From Ignavibacteria bacterium (GTDB lineage: Bacteria; Bacteroidota; Ignavibacteria; Tepidaquicellales; Tepidaquicellaceae), in contig JADJMZ010000001.1 in the NCBI GenBank assembly GCA_016709315.1, forward strand, positions 806,001 through 870,000: a DNA stretch of 64,000 nt, in the 5' to 3' direction. Below are positions 56,670 through 64,000 of this stretch, piece by piece. Below the pieces are notes generated by a model. That model saw only the letters and a program-made list of their open reading frames with translations. It ran no database searches and was not told where the DNA came from. A program made the translations under genes and the position numbers. The stretch's first letter is position 1; each line of letters begins with the position of its first letter.

Positions 56670-57038
56670 TTAAAATTTAAGAATGTTATTAACTGCTTTT
56701 TTAAATTCAGACTTGCTCATTATACTGTCACAACCGGCTTTATATGTTTCATCTTTATCCGCCTTATCAGAATAGACAGAAATGATTTTTTTAATTTTGG
56801 AATCTCCGTTGCTGCGAATATCCTTTATCAGGATTAAGGGATCAAATTTTTTTTCATCAAGGTCTATTATTATCAAATCCAGATTTACAACTCCCGATTC
56901 TTTTAAAGCTGTTTCCTGAACAGCTGTTTCTGTAATGCTAACCTGACAGTTGAGCTTTGTCAATGTAAGCGCTGAAATCTTTATTATTCCGTTCAGTTCC
57001 GTATCTGATGATACAACTAGTATTTTTCTTGTGTTCAT
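56670..57038 (-). CDS. Stand-alone receiver-domain protein, partly degenerate
   Basis: A 122-aa single domain with the CheY/receiver fold pattern: ILVVSSDTE at strand 1, DLIIIDLDEKKFDP at strand 3 with the phosphoacceptor Asp59, IISVYSDKAD at strand 4 and the conserved Lys in SIMSKSEF at strand 5. The acidic pair normally at the end of strand 1 (DD) is reduced to SSD, which would weaken Mg2+ binding. No output domain or adjacent histidine kinase. It may be an adaptor or a pseudo-receiver. Faces nuoG divergently. Confidence 0.75.
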   Translation of the reverse strand: MNTRKILVVSSDTELNGIIKISALTLTKLNCQVSITETAVQETALKESGVVNLDLIIIDLDEKKFDPLILIKDIRSNGDSKIKKIISVYSDKADKDETYKAGCDSIMSKSEFKKAVNNILKF

Positions 57039-57227
57039 AAAACATGCATTATTTTTGGTAAGTTAAAAATCTGTATTGATATTTCAGAATAATAATTATT
57101 TAAAATTCATTTATCAGTTCAATACTTTTTATTATTTACAATGACAGATCCGGCAATATTGTTCTGAATTGATAAACGAAAAAATTAGTATTAATTTGAA
57201 ATTCAAATTTTACGGAAATTATTTAAT

Positions 57228-58910
57228 ATGTCCAAAATTACCATAGATAGCCGGGAAGTCGAGTTCATTCCCGGACAAACTATAATTCAGGCCGCTCTCA
57301 ATGCAGGCATTGAAATTGCTCATTTCTGTTACCACCCTTCTTTATCTGTAGCAGGGAACTGCAGAATTTGTTTAGTAGAAATTGAAAAAATGCCTAAACT
57401 TTCTATCGCATGTTCGACTCCGGCAACCGAAGGAATGATTATTCATACCAAATCCGGGAAAGTGATACATGCACAAAATGCAGTGATGGAGTTTCTTCTG
57501 ATCAATCATCCTCTCGATTGTCCGATATGCGATGAAGCGGGTGAATGCAAGCTTCAGGATTATGCTTATCAGTACGGTGTAGGGATTTCAAGATTCGATG
57601 AAATGAAGAATGAAAAAGACAAAAGAGTTTCTCTCGGACCAAATGTAATGTTTGATCAGGAAAGATGCATAAGTTGTTCAAGGTGTATCAGATTCTGCGA
57701 TGAGATCGCAAAAGATCCTCAGCTTACTTTTGTTCAGAGAGGCGATCATGTAACTATAGAAACTTTTCCGGGCGAAGAGCTGGATAATCCGTACTCCATG
57801 AATGTAATTGAGATTTGCCCTGTTGGCGCTCTGACTTCAAAAGAATTCAGATTTAAATCAAGAGTCTGGGAAATGTCGTTCACTGATTCTGTCTGTCCCG
57901 GCTGTTCAAGAGGGTGTAATTCCATTATTGGCGTAAGAAATAATCAGATACTGCGAATCGAACCGAGAGAAAATACCGGAGTCAATGATTACTGGCTCTG
58001 CGACTGGGGAAGATTAAATACGATAAAGGACATCAATGATGATAAGATAAGATTTAATTCACCGAAAATTAAACTTCACGAAGATTCGCTTGATAAAGAG
58101 GAGCAGATAGATGTTAACTGGGATGAAGCAACTTCGAAAGCGGCTTCCCATCTAAAGAAATATGACAGCTCTGAAATTATGTTTGTTGCGTCTGCTTTTT
58201 CAACTCTTGAAGACAATTACTCTCTGAAGAAATTTGCAAAAGAAATTTTCAACAGCGATAATATTTTTTATATCCCGTCCATTGATGAATCATTCGGAGA
58301 TGATATTTTAAGAAGATCGGATAAGACTCCGAATTCAAACGGTTTGAAGCTGCTCGGCATTAAAGAATATTCACAGCAAATATTTGAGATGCTCTCATCA
58401 GGAAAGATAAAGTTACTTTACATTTTAAATGAAGACATTTCAAGACTGAATGATTCCGCTTCATTTTTTAAAAATATTCAATCAAGCGTTCAGCAAATCA
58501 CTTATACTAATGAGTATTCATCAAATGCAAATGTGATTTTTCCTGTTTCCTCCTATGCTGAAATTAACGGAACGTTTGTAAATTTTCAAAACAGAATACA
58601 GCGGGTGCGTCCTGCCGTTACTACTCTCGAGCAGGAAAGACTTATCGGCGAATTTCAGCTATCAAGATGGGATAAGATGGGAGCTCATAATGACAGATGG
58701 ACACACGGCACTAAATTCAATGCCAGACCGGGATGGAAGATAATCAGTCAGCTTGCAAAAGTTATGGGACATGAATTTAAATTTGAAAATACTGAAGAAG
58801 TTTTTGTTGAACTTTGCTCCACTGTCCCTGAGCTGAACGGCTATGATTATGATGCGGTAGGCAGCAAAGGAATTGTTGCCGGAGAAAAAATCTTAATTGA
58901 TTCGGAATAA
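57228..58910 (+). CDS. nuoG: NuoG-like NADH dehydrogenase subunit G, short form
   Basis: A 560-aa iron-sulfur subunit of complex I type. Visible ligands: [2Fe-2S] Cys34, Cys45, Cys48, Cys62; His-Cys3 cluster His94, Cys98, Cys101, Cys107; [4Fe-4S] Cys147, Cys150, Cys153 with Cys197, and Cys157; and a further CPGCSRGC set (223, 226, 230). A molybdopterin-oxidoreductase-like part follows (250-560) but is much shorter than the roughly 900-residue E. coli protein. Short NuoG forms are known in this part of the tree. No other nuo genes lie in the window, so the rest of complex I is elsewhere or this serves a related hydrogenase or formate complex. A strong terminator follows. Confidence 0.87.
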   Translation: MSKITIDSREVEFIPGQTIIQAALNAGIEIAHFCYHPSLSVAGNCRICLVEIEKMPKLSIACSTPATEGMIIHTKSGKVIHAQNAVMEFLLINHPLDCPICDEAGECKLQDYAYQYGVGISRFDEMKNEKDKRVSLGPNVMFDQERCISCSRCIRFCDEIAKDPQLTFVQRGDHVTIETFPGEELDNPYSMNVIEICPVGALTSKEFRFKSRVWEMSFTDSVCPGCSRGCNSIIGVRNNQILRIEPRENTGVNDYWLCDWGRLNTIKDINDDKIRFNSPKIKLHEDSLDKEEQIDVNWDEATSKAASHLKKYDSSEIMFVASAFSTLEDNYSLKKFAKEIFNSDNIFYIPSIDESFGDDILRRSDKTPNSNGLKLLGIKEYSQQIFEMLSSGKIKLLYILNEDISRLNDSASFFKNIQSSVQQITYTNEYSSNANVIFPVSSYAEINGTFVNFQNRIQRVRPAVTTLEQERLIGEFQLSRWDKMGAHNDRWTHGTKFNARPGWKIISQLAKVMGHEFKFENTEEVFVELCSTVPELNGYDYDAVGSKGIVAGEKILIDSE

Positions 58911-58941
58911 AACATAAGCAGTCATAAAATTGATTAAAGTT

Positions 58942-58977
58942 AAACTCATTGCATTGACTGCAATGAGTTTTTTCTTT
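58942..58977 (+). terminator. Terminator after nuoG
   Basis: Perfect 12-bp stem AAACTCATTGCA (58942-58953) / TGCAATGAGTTT (58959-58970), loop TTGAC, followed by TTTCTTTTT. It separates nuoG from the ABC genes and rules out a start of the ATPase gene upstream of it. Confidence 0.9.
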
Positions 58978-59022
58978 TTGATGAAAAAATTACTGTTAAG
59001 CTTATTAAATGACAAATCTGAA

Positions 59023-59697
59023 ATGCTGAAAATTAAAAATCTTAAAAAGTCGTTTACAAATTCCAAAAAGGAAAAATTCAGTATAATTAATATTCATGAA
59101 TTCTCTGTTAATGATTGTGATCAGCTTGCAGTCAGCGGTGAAAGCGGTTCAGGCAAATCTACATTTCTTAATCTGATATCCGGAATTCTCAGACCTGACG
59201 AAGGTGAAATATTGTTCGGGGATACAGATATAGCAAAATTGCCGGAATCACGGAGAGATCTTTTCAGAGCCCGGAATATCGGATATATATTTCAGACTTT
59301 TAATCTTCTTCAGGCCTTCACTTCACTGGAAAATGTCATGTTGGGAATGATGTTTACAGGCAGGACTGACAAATTAAGATGTATCGAAGCGCTGGATAAA
59401 GTCGGATTGTCGGACAGATTGAACAGCAAGCCGTCCGAGCTTTCTGTCGGCGAGCAGCAAAGGGTTGCAATTGCAAGAGCGATTGTAAATTCTCCTGCTC
59501 TGCTCCTGGCGGATGAACCCACAGCTAACCTTGATAAAAAAAATTCAGGCATTGTAATTGACCTGATTAAAAATCTTTGCCATGAAAATAAAATTATTCT
59601 TCTTCTTGTTTCTCATGAAAAGGAAGTTGTAGAGGAGTTTAAGTTGCAGAGATATTTTTCTGATATAAATAAATCAGAGGTACTTCAGAGTAATTAA
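59023..59697 (+). CDS. ABC transporter ATPase, LolD/MacB type
   Basis: A 224-aa ATP-binding subunit. Walker A GESGSGKST at residues 39-47, Q-loop in YIFQTFNLL, signature LSVGEQQR, Walker B LLLADEPTANLD and H-loop LVSHEKE. The frame is open back to 58930, but the terminator at 58942-58977 lies in that stretch, so I place the start at the ATG 59023 (MLKIKNLKKSF). It is directly followed by an FtsX-type permease gene (3 bases between), so they form an MacB/LolCDE-like transporter. Class suggests envelope extrusion or lipoprotein work and not solute import. Confidence 0.9.
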   Translation: MLKIKNLKKSFTNSKKEKFSIINIHEFSVNDCDQLAVSGESGSGKSTFLNLISGILRPDEGEILFGDTDIAKLPESRRDLFRARNIGYIFQTFNLLQAFTSLENVMLGMMFTGRTDKLRCIEALDKVGLSDRLNSKPSELSVGEQQRVAIARAIVNSPALLLADEPTANLDKKNSGIVIDLIKNLCHENKIILLLVSHEKEVVEEFKLQRYFSDINKSEVLQSN

Positions 59698-59700
59698 AAT

Positions 59701-60948
59701 ATGAATACACTCAGGATTGTTTATAAAAACATAAAGCAAAGAAGTTTATCTTCAATGCTTACAATTTTATCCGTCCTTCTTGGAGTCGGGCTGGTAACAG
59801 CTATTTTAATATTAAAAAATGAAAGCGAAGAAGCATTTAATCAGGCAGCTACAGGTTACGAGATTATTGTCGGTCCCAAAGGAAGTTCTCTGCAGCTTAC
59901 ACTCAGCACGGTTTATCAGATCGGATTACCGATTCAGAACATGCCAATAAAAGTATATGATCTGCTGAAAAATGATAAAAGAGTCAGACTGGCAATTCCT
60001 TATGTCTTTGGTGATAACTATAAAAACTTCAGAATAACCGGCACTGTATCCGAACTCTTTTCTGAGTTTGAATATAAAAAAGGCATCAGGTATAAAATAG
60101 ATGAAGGGAGTTTTTTTTCAAATGATTTTGAAGCAGTGATCGGAAAAGAAGTTGCGGATAAAACAGGATTAAAAACCGGAGATACTTTTTCGGGCTCGCA
60201 CGGAATTGAATCATATGAAGGAGCGTCAGAGCATTCTGAGAAAAAATTTAAAGTCACAGGAATTTTAAGCAGGACATTTACGCCTTCGGACAGAATAATA
60301 TTTGTTTCAATGAATTCAGTTTGGGAACTGCATAATCATGAAAATGAAAATAACGGAAGTGAAGATCATCATATAATTTCTGACAGCATGAAAACCATTT
60401 CCGCTGTTTTGCTGAAACTGAAAAGTCCTGTATTCTTTGATCTATTAAGAAGACAGATTAACGAAAATAAATATGAAGGAATCAATGCGCAGGCGGTGCT
60501 GCCTCTTTTTGAAATTAAGCAATTGTTTGATATCATCGGCAACATTAATTCCGTAATACTCGTGATAGCTTATCTTGTCATATTTACCGCAGCAGTTTCA
60601 ATTTTAGTTTCTATTTATAATTCGATGAACGAGAGAATGCGTGAAATAGCTATTATGCGCTCTCTCGGAGCAAGAAGGTTTTTAATTATGAAAATCATTA
60701 TTTTTGAAGGAATGTTTCTTAGTGCAGCAGGAGCTTTGCTTGGATGTATCGCAGGGCATGCTGCAGTTTTTTTTCTTCAAGAAAAAATCTCAGGGCTATC
60801 AGGGATTAAGATTTCAGGATTTGTTTTTAGTATGTTTGAAGTTTATTTAATAACCGGAACAATTATTCTCGGTATAATTGTAAGCATTATTCCTGCTGTA
60901 AAAGCGTACAGGACAGATGTTTCAAAGAATCTGAATTCCGGCACATGA
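59701..60948 (+). CDS. ABC permease of FtsX/MacB type with histidine-rich periplasmic domain
   Basis: A 415-aa permease: one N-terminal membrane helix (20-40), a large periplasmic domain (about 42-280) and three C-terminal helices (MacB-like: SIYNSMNERMREIAIMRSLGARR motif at about 310-333). The periplasmic domain carries clustered histidines: His167, His178, then His211, His213, His223 and His224 among acidic residues. This looks like a metal-binding loop. A related arrangement of ATPase, FtsX-type permease and DUF3299 protein is known from zinc-regulated zrg-type clusters in gamma-proteobacteria (recollection). Here the DUF3299 gene is three genes on. Metal involvement is inferred. Confidence 0.82.
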   Translation: MNTLRIVYKNIKQRSLSSMLTILSVLLGVGLVTAILILKNESEEAFNQAATGYEIIVGPKGSSLQLTLSTVYQIGLPIQNMPIKVYDLLKNDKRVRLAIPYVFGDNYKNFRITGTVSELFSEFEYKKGIRYKIDEGSFFSNDFEAVIGKEVADKTGLKTGDTFSGSHGIESYEGASEHSEKKFKVTGILSRTFTPSDRIIFVSMNSVWELHNHENENNGSEDHHIISDSMKTISAVLLKLKSPVFFDLLRRQINENKYEGINAQAVLPLFEIKQLFDIIGNINSVILVIAYLVIFTAAVSILVSIYNSMNERMREIAIMRSLGARRFLIMKIIIFEGMFLSAAGALLGCIAGHAAVFFLQEKISGLSGIKISGFVFSMFEVYLITGTIILGIIVSIIPAVKAYRTDVSKNLNSGT

Positions 60949-61003
60949 TTTTGAAAAACGAATATTATAATTCTTTTCAGAAGCAGCGGCAAATAATTTA
61001 ATA

Positions 61004-63115
61004 ATGAAAAAAAACTTAACTGTCTCAGATAAAAAAGAACCCGGTTTATTGCTAAGCGCTGTTTTGGTTTTTATATGGCCTTTGATGTATTGTTATAAGT
61101 ATGTTTTTTCTGACAGCAGTTTTTCTTTAACTATGGGAAATGATTTTCCCGTTATATATACTTACAAACTCATACTCCTGGACAAACTAAGCAATTTCAG
61201 TTTTCCTTTATGGTCGCCTTCAGAGGCATGCGGTTATCCTTTTTTCTCAAATCCTTTTGTACAGGCGTTTTATCCTTTAAATATTTTACTTGCTGCAGTT
61301 TACAAAATAAACGGCGGATATTCTTATGCTGATCATCAGATCTTCACAGTGCTCGGGTTGTCAGTATTTGCAGCAGGGTTGTTACTCTGGCTGCGGTCTC
61401 TGAAGATTAATCCTTTATTTGTATTAATAGCTGTGATGATCGTAAGCGTTAGTTCAAGGATGACGGAGATCCTCAGATTTACAAATGCAGTTCATACGAT
61501 TGCCTGGTTACCTTTCATATTATACGGACTGACTCTCGCTGCTTCCAGCGCTAAAAAAATTAAAGCCGGAATAATAATTTTTGTTTCCTTCATAATGATG
61601 ATCACAGCCGGTTATGCTTATTATGTTTATTACTCTGTATTTATTATTATTCCGTATATTGCAATTTTAATTTATGCAGTTCATAAGAAGTATATTTTCA
61701 GCGAAAGTAAATTCAGTCTTAAGGAATATTCTGCAACAATAATTATTTCTCTTTCGGCAGCTGCATTGGTTTGCTATCCATATCTGAATTCAGTCAGGCA
61801 GTTAATGGATCAGACTGATCTGAGAGTAGGCGGCAGTTTTGAATTTTCTACGCTACACAAATTCACTTTCAAGAACACTCTGGGATCTCTTTTCTATCCC
61901 TCAGCTTCTCATATTGAAGGGTGGTATTATTTCGGACTGGCAAGCGTAATGCTTGTCGCAGCAATGTATCTTTATGTAATTATAAATAAATCCCGGTTTA
62001 AAAATCAGTTCCTTCTGCTTTCGGTAATACTGATATGGTATATAATAATCTCTTATATTACTTATGGCGAAAGTTCATATCTGTTCAGAATTCTCTGGGA
62101 TTATTTCCCGGGTTTTTCAAGGTTAAGAATTTGGGGAAGAATGAATATAATATTCGTCCCTGTCTTTGCTTTTCTTCTTGCAAGCTCCTTTGAAACAATT
62201 AACGGATTAATAAAAACGGGAAAAGAAAATAAAAGCGATGCGAAGTATAAATATTTTTTGATATCATTTGCAGTATTATTTGCAGTGATATTATCCGTAC
62301 AGATATATTTTTATTACAACAAAGTATTTTTCAAAGATTCTGTAAGTTACGCAAAGGATTTTTCCGGAGAGTTTGATGAAAAGGTTTTTGTAATATATAA
62401 TGTAGTTTCATTTATTCTGATATTTTTATTACTTGCCGGAAGAAAGTTTTTAAATAACCAAAAGCTTGTGTATTTATTTTTACTTTTAGTATTTTCGGTT
62501 AACATTCTGGATCTGTACGCATCGGGCGGCAGGCAGTGGGCTTTGTCTAAACGCCCGGATCATACAAGAAAAATAATCCGTACTGATGAAATGAATTACA
62601 AATCACTTTCGGTTCCGCGCGAATACAGAAGCGGTATGATTTCGGTCTCTCCTAACTTTTCGGTAGGATTTGTAGATGAATGGTATTTTGACAGATATCA
62701 TACTTTCCTGAAAAAATACGAAGAAGATTTAAATAATGACGCTGAAGGAAAGCTTACTGAAGCGTTTAATTTTTTACTCGGTATTAACGACGGCAGGAGG
62801 ATCTTCTGTTCACGGGAAATTAGTACAGAAAGTATTACTGATTTTGTTTCGGATGCAAAAAAATCCGACTCGGCAAATATTGACAGCATTCAAACAGAAA
62901 AATACAATGGAGATGAGATGGTCTGTATAATTGAGACTAAGGAAGATTGCTATTGCTCATTCATAGATAACTGGGACAATAACTGGGAAGCTTTTGTAAA
63001 CGGAAACAAAGTAAATATCGAGAAACTGTTCGGGACTTTTAAATCTGTAAAATTAGAAAAAGGCAGAAATACAGTTGTCTTCAGATACAATCCTGCTTTG
63101 TTCGGCTTATTCTGA
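61004..63115 (+). CDS. YfhO-like polytopic membrane protein
   Basis: A 703-aa protein with about twelve membrane spans and a soluble C-terminal domain (about 520-703). Features fit the YfhO/GT-C-like group: GNDFPVIYTYKLILLDKLSN, FPLWSPSEACGYPFFSNPFVQAFYPLN near residues 60-90, AWLPFILYGL, and a DNW..NWEAFVNG...EK near the end, which matches the 'y.pgW.a.vDG....' tail of YfhO. It could modify an envelope polymer. It lies between the permease and the DUF3299 gene on the same strand. Substrate unknown. Confidence 0.75.
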   Translation: MKKNLTVSDKKEPGLLLSAVLVFIWPLMYCYKYVFSDSSFSLTMGNDFPVIYTYKLILLDKLSNFSFPLWSPSEACGYPFFSNPFVQAFYPLNILLAAVYKINGGYSYADHQIFTVLGLSVFAAGLLLWLRSLKINPLFVLIAVMIVSVSSRMTEILRFTNAVHTIAWLPFILYGLTLAASSAKKIKAGIIIFVSFIMMITAGYAYYVYYSVFIIIPYIAILIYAVHKKYIFSESKFSLKEYSATIIISLSAAALVCYPYLNSVRQLMDQTDLRVGGSFEFSTLHKFTFKNTLGSLFYPSASHIEGWYYFGLASVMLVAAMYLYVIINKSRFKNQFLLLSVILIWYIIISYITYGESSYLFRILWDYFPGFSRLRIWGRMNIIFVPVFAFLLASSFETINGLIKTGKENKSDAKYKYFLISFAVLFAVILSVQIYFYYNKVFFKDSVSYAKDFSGEFDEKVFVIYNVVSFILIFLLLAGRKFLNNQKLVYLFLLLVFSVNILDLYASGGRQWALSKRPDHTRKIIRTDEMNYKSLSVPREYRSGMISVSPNFSVGFVDEWYFDRYHTFLKKYEEDLNNDAEGKLTEAFNFLLGINDGRRIFCSREISTESITDFVSDAKKSDSANIDSIQTEKYNGDEMVCIIETKEDCYCSFIDNWDNNWEAFVNGNKVNIEKLFGTFKSVKLEKGRNTVVFRYNPALFGLF

Positions 63116-63176
63116 AAAATTGCTGAATGTTTTTTAATTTATTTTACGGATATTTTATAAAAATCAATTTATTTAA

Positions 63177-63806
63177 ATGCTTATTATGATCAGCGATAAT
63201 ACTCCGGAAAGAAATTTTAAAACAGGTATGGGAATACTTGTAATGACTGTATTTGTTTTATTGTTTTCAAATTTCCGGCATGACGGAAACGCTGCTGTTT
63301 ATAACATTGACGGCGAAAGAAAAGACATCGCGGAAATTAATTATAATCATACGGACAAGTCTGGAAAAGACACAATTAAAAATAAAGGTTCGCTTGACGG
63401 AGATCAGAAAATCATTTCACCTGACCTGAGCGGCAAACCTTTTGATCCGAACGCACCATTTACTAAACTGACATTCAGAATGCTCCGGACATACATTCCC
63501 GGCAAAGCTCTGCCGGAAGATCTTAAGAAACTTAACGGAACAAATGTGGAAATACTCGGGTTCATGGTACCACTTGTAGCTTTAGAGAATATGGATGAAT
63601 TTTTACTGACTTCAGCTCCGCCGCTGAGCTGTTACTGCGCTCCGCCTGTTTTTATTAATGAGATCATTTATGTAAAGATGATGAACAGCAAGACTGATTT
63701 TAAAACCGGAGCAATAAAAATCAGAGGGCAGTTCAGTATAAATCTTGATATCAAAGACGAGTATTCAGATGTTATTTACAGCATTTCTGCGGTGAACATA
63801 GAATAA
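63177..63806 (+). CDS. DUF3299-family exported protein
   Basis: A 209-aa protein. A hydrophobic N-terminal segment (about 18-34, MGILVMTVFVLLFSNF) acts as a signal or anchor. The C-terminal domain (about 95-209) has the DUF3299 pattern: KLNGTNVEILGFMVPL, a double-Cys motif SCYCAPP, and IRGQFSINL. The gene may start at 63177 or at an ATG three codons later. DUF3299 proteins often accompany ABC permease genes in metal-responsive clusters. Here the CYC pair could bind metal. No experimental function known to me. Confidence 0.8.
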   Translation: MLIMISDNTPERNFKTGMGILVMTVFVLLFSNFRHDGNAAVYNIDGERKDIAEINYNHTDKSGKDTIKNKGSLDGDQKIISPDLSGKPFDPNAPFTKLTFRMLRTYIPGKALPEDLKKLNGTNVEILGFMVPLVALENMDEFLLTSAPPLSCYCAPPVFINEIIYVKMMNSKTDFKTGAIKIRGQFSINLDIKDEYSDVIYSISAVNIE

Positions 63807-63842
63807 AAATTCATCTCACCGGTTTCTTTAAATAATTTTTAA

Positions 63843-64000
63843 ATGTCAAAAAAGAAAAAAGTTACAGTTGAAATAATTCTCAAAGCAAAGAAGAACGGGT
63901 TTTCGGACAGACAGCTTGCTCAGATATTCGGGACATCCGAAGAATTCATCCGCGACTTCAGATTTAAAAATGAAATTTTCCCCGTTTACAAAACCGTTGA
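63843..64000 (+). CDS. carB: Carbamoyl-phosphate synthase large subunit, C-terminal half, start only
   Basis: Partial frame from ATG 63843 into the right window edge. It encodes MSKKKKVTVEIILKAKKNGF followed by SDRQLAQIFGTSEEFIR and FPVYKTV. The order 'L..K..GFSD.QiA.l.g..e..vr..R....i.PvyK.VDtca' is that of CarB around E. coli residues 515-560: the end of the oligomerisation domain and the start of the carbamoyl-phosphate-forming half. The N-terminal half, with its own start and stop, is at 8481-9986 and ends just before this part of the alignment. The ATG is preceded by a plain intergenic gap with no trace of the missing half. Only 52 residues are visible, so domain identification is good but the rest is unseen. 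Confidence 0.82.
   Translation, partial: MSKKKKVTVEIILKAKKNGFSDRQLAQIFGTSEEFIRDFRFKNEIFPVYKTV

Noticed and set aside
58930..59022. Extended N-terminus of the ABC ATPase
   Set aside because: The stretch contains a perfect terminator hairpin with T-run that follows nuoG; the ATG at 59023 gives the normal family N-terminus.

Overview
The window is AT-rich and compactly coded on both strands. It looks like a chromosome segment from the Bacteroidota/Ignavibacteriota side of the FCB group. Reasons: three adjacent secreted proteins end in a type IX secretion (T9SS) sorting domain with an NYPNPFNP-type motif, candidate promoters resemble the Bacteroidota -33 TTTG / -7 TAnnTTTG pattern, Shine-Dalgarno sequences are weak, and families common there occur (DUF5723, DUF5916, DUF4159, FISUMP, M61). 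The phylum is an inference from motifs, not a computed placement. No rRNA, tRNA, CRISPR or prophage was seen; one complete IS4-type element is present.

Layout. 1-5908: copper/silver efflux operon (end of a TolC-like channel, CusB-type adaptor with a metal-binding N-terminus, HMA lipoprotein, CopZ-like chaperone, CusA-type pump), interrupted by a 9-bp satellite. 6295-9986: polyphosphate kinase (two compensating indels) and the N-terminal half of carbamoyl-phosphate synthase large subunit. 10232-16757: three T9SS cargo proteins on the minus strand with a 49-aa protein between. 16828-21749: M61 peptidase, FISUMP protein, serine hydrolase. 21865-25516: minus-strand operon lemA, nucleotidyltransferase/phosphohexomutase fusion, PTS IIA. 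25608-26763: IS element. 26855-29459: TPP riboswitch with terminator in front of a TonB-dependent receptor. 29560-36517: exported MsrA, an outer-membrane/lipoprotein pair, and a protease-propeller-barrel fusion. 36541-41874: minus-strand operon of a membrane glycosyltransferase-like protein, MltG, a polytopic protein and UbiX. 42094-50578: guanine deaminase, amidohydrolase, subtilase, prenyl synthase, HPr, Mfd. 50741-56408: peroxiredoxin, DUF5916, DUF4159, exported MsrB, NhaA. 56670-63806: lone receiver, NuoG-like protein, then ABC ATPase, permease, YfhO-like protein and DUF3299. 63843-end: start of the C-terminal half of carbamoyl-phosphate synthase.

Main points. (1) CarB is encoded as two separate reading frames about 54 kb apart whose ends fit together near residue 505-520 of the normal protein. 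(2) A 9-bp satellite (GAGTGTGTG) forms two arrays, each starting at a stop codon and each in the same orientation relative to the gene it follows. (3) Three genes carry single-base homopolymer indels, four in total, which look more like assembly errors than biology. (4) A TPP riboswitch controls an outer-membrane receptor, predicting thiamine uptake. (5) Several families of small palindromic repeats fill the longer intergenic gaps.
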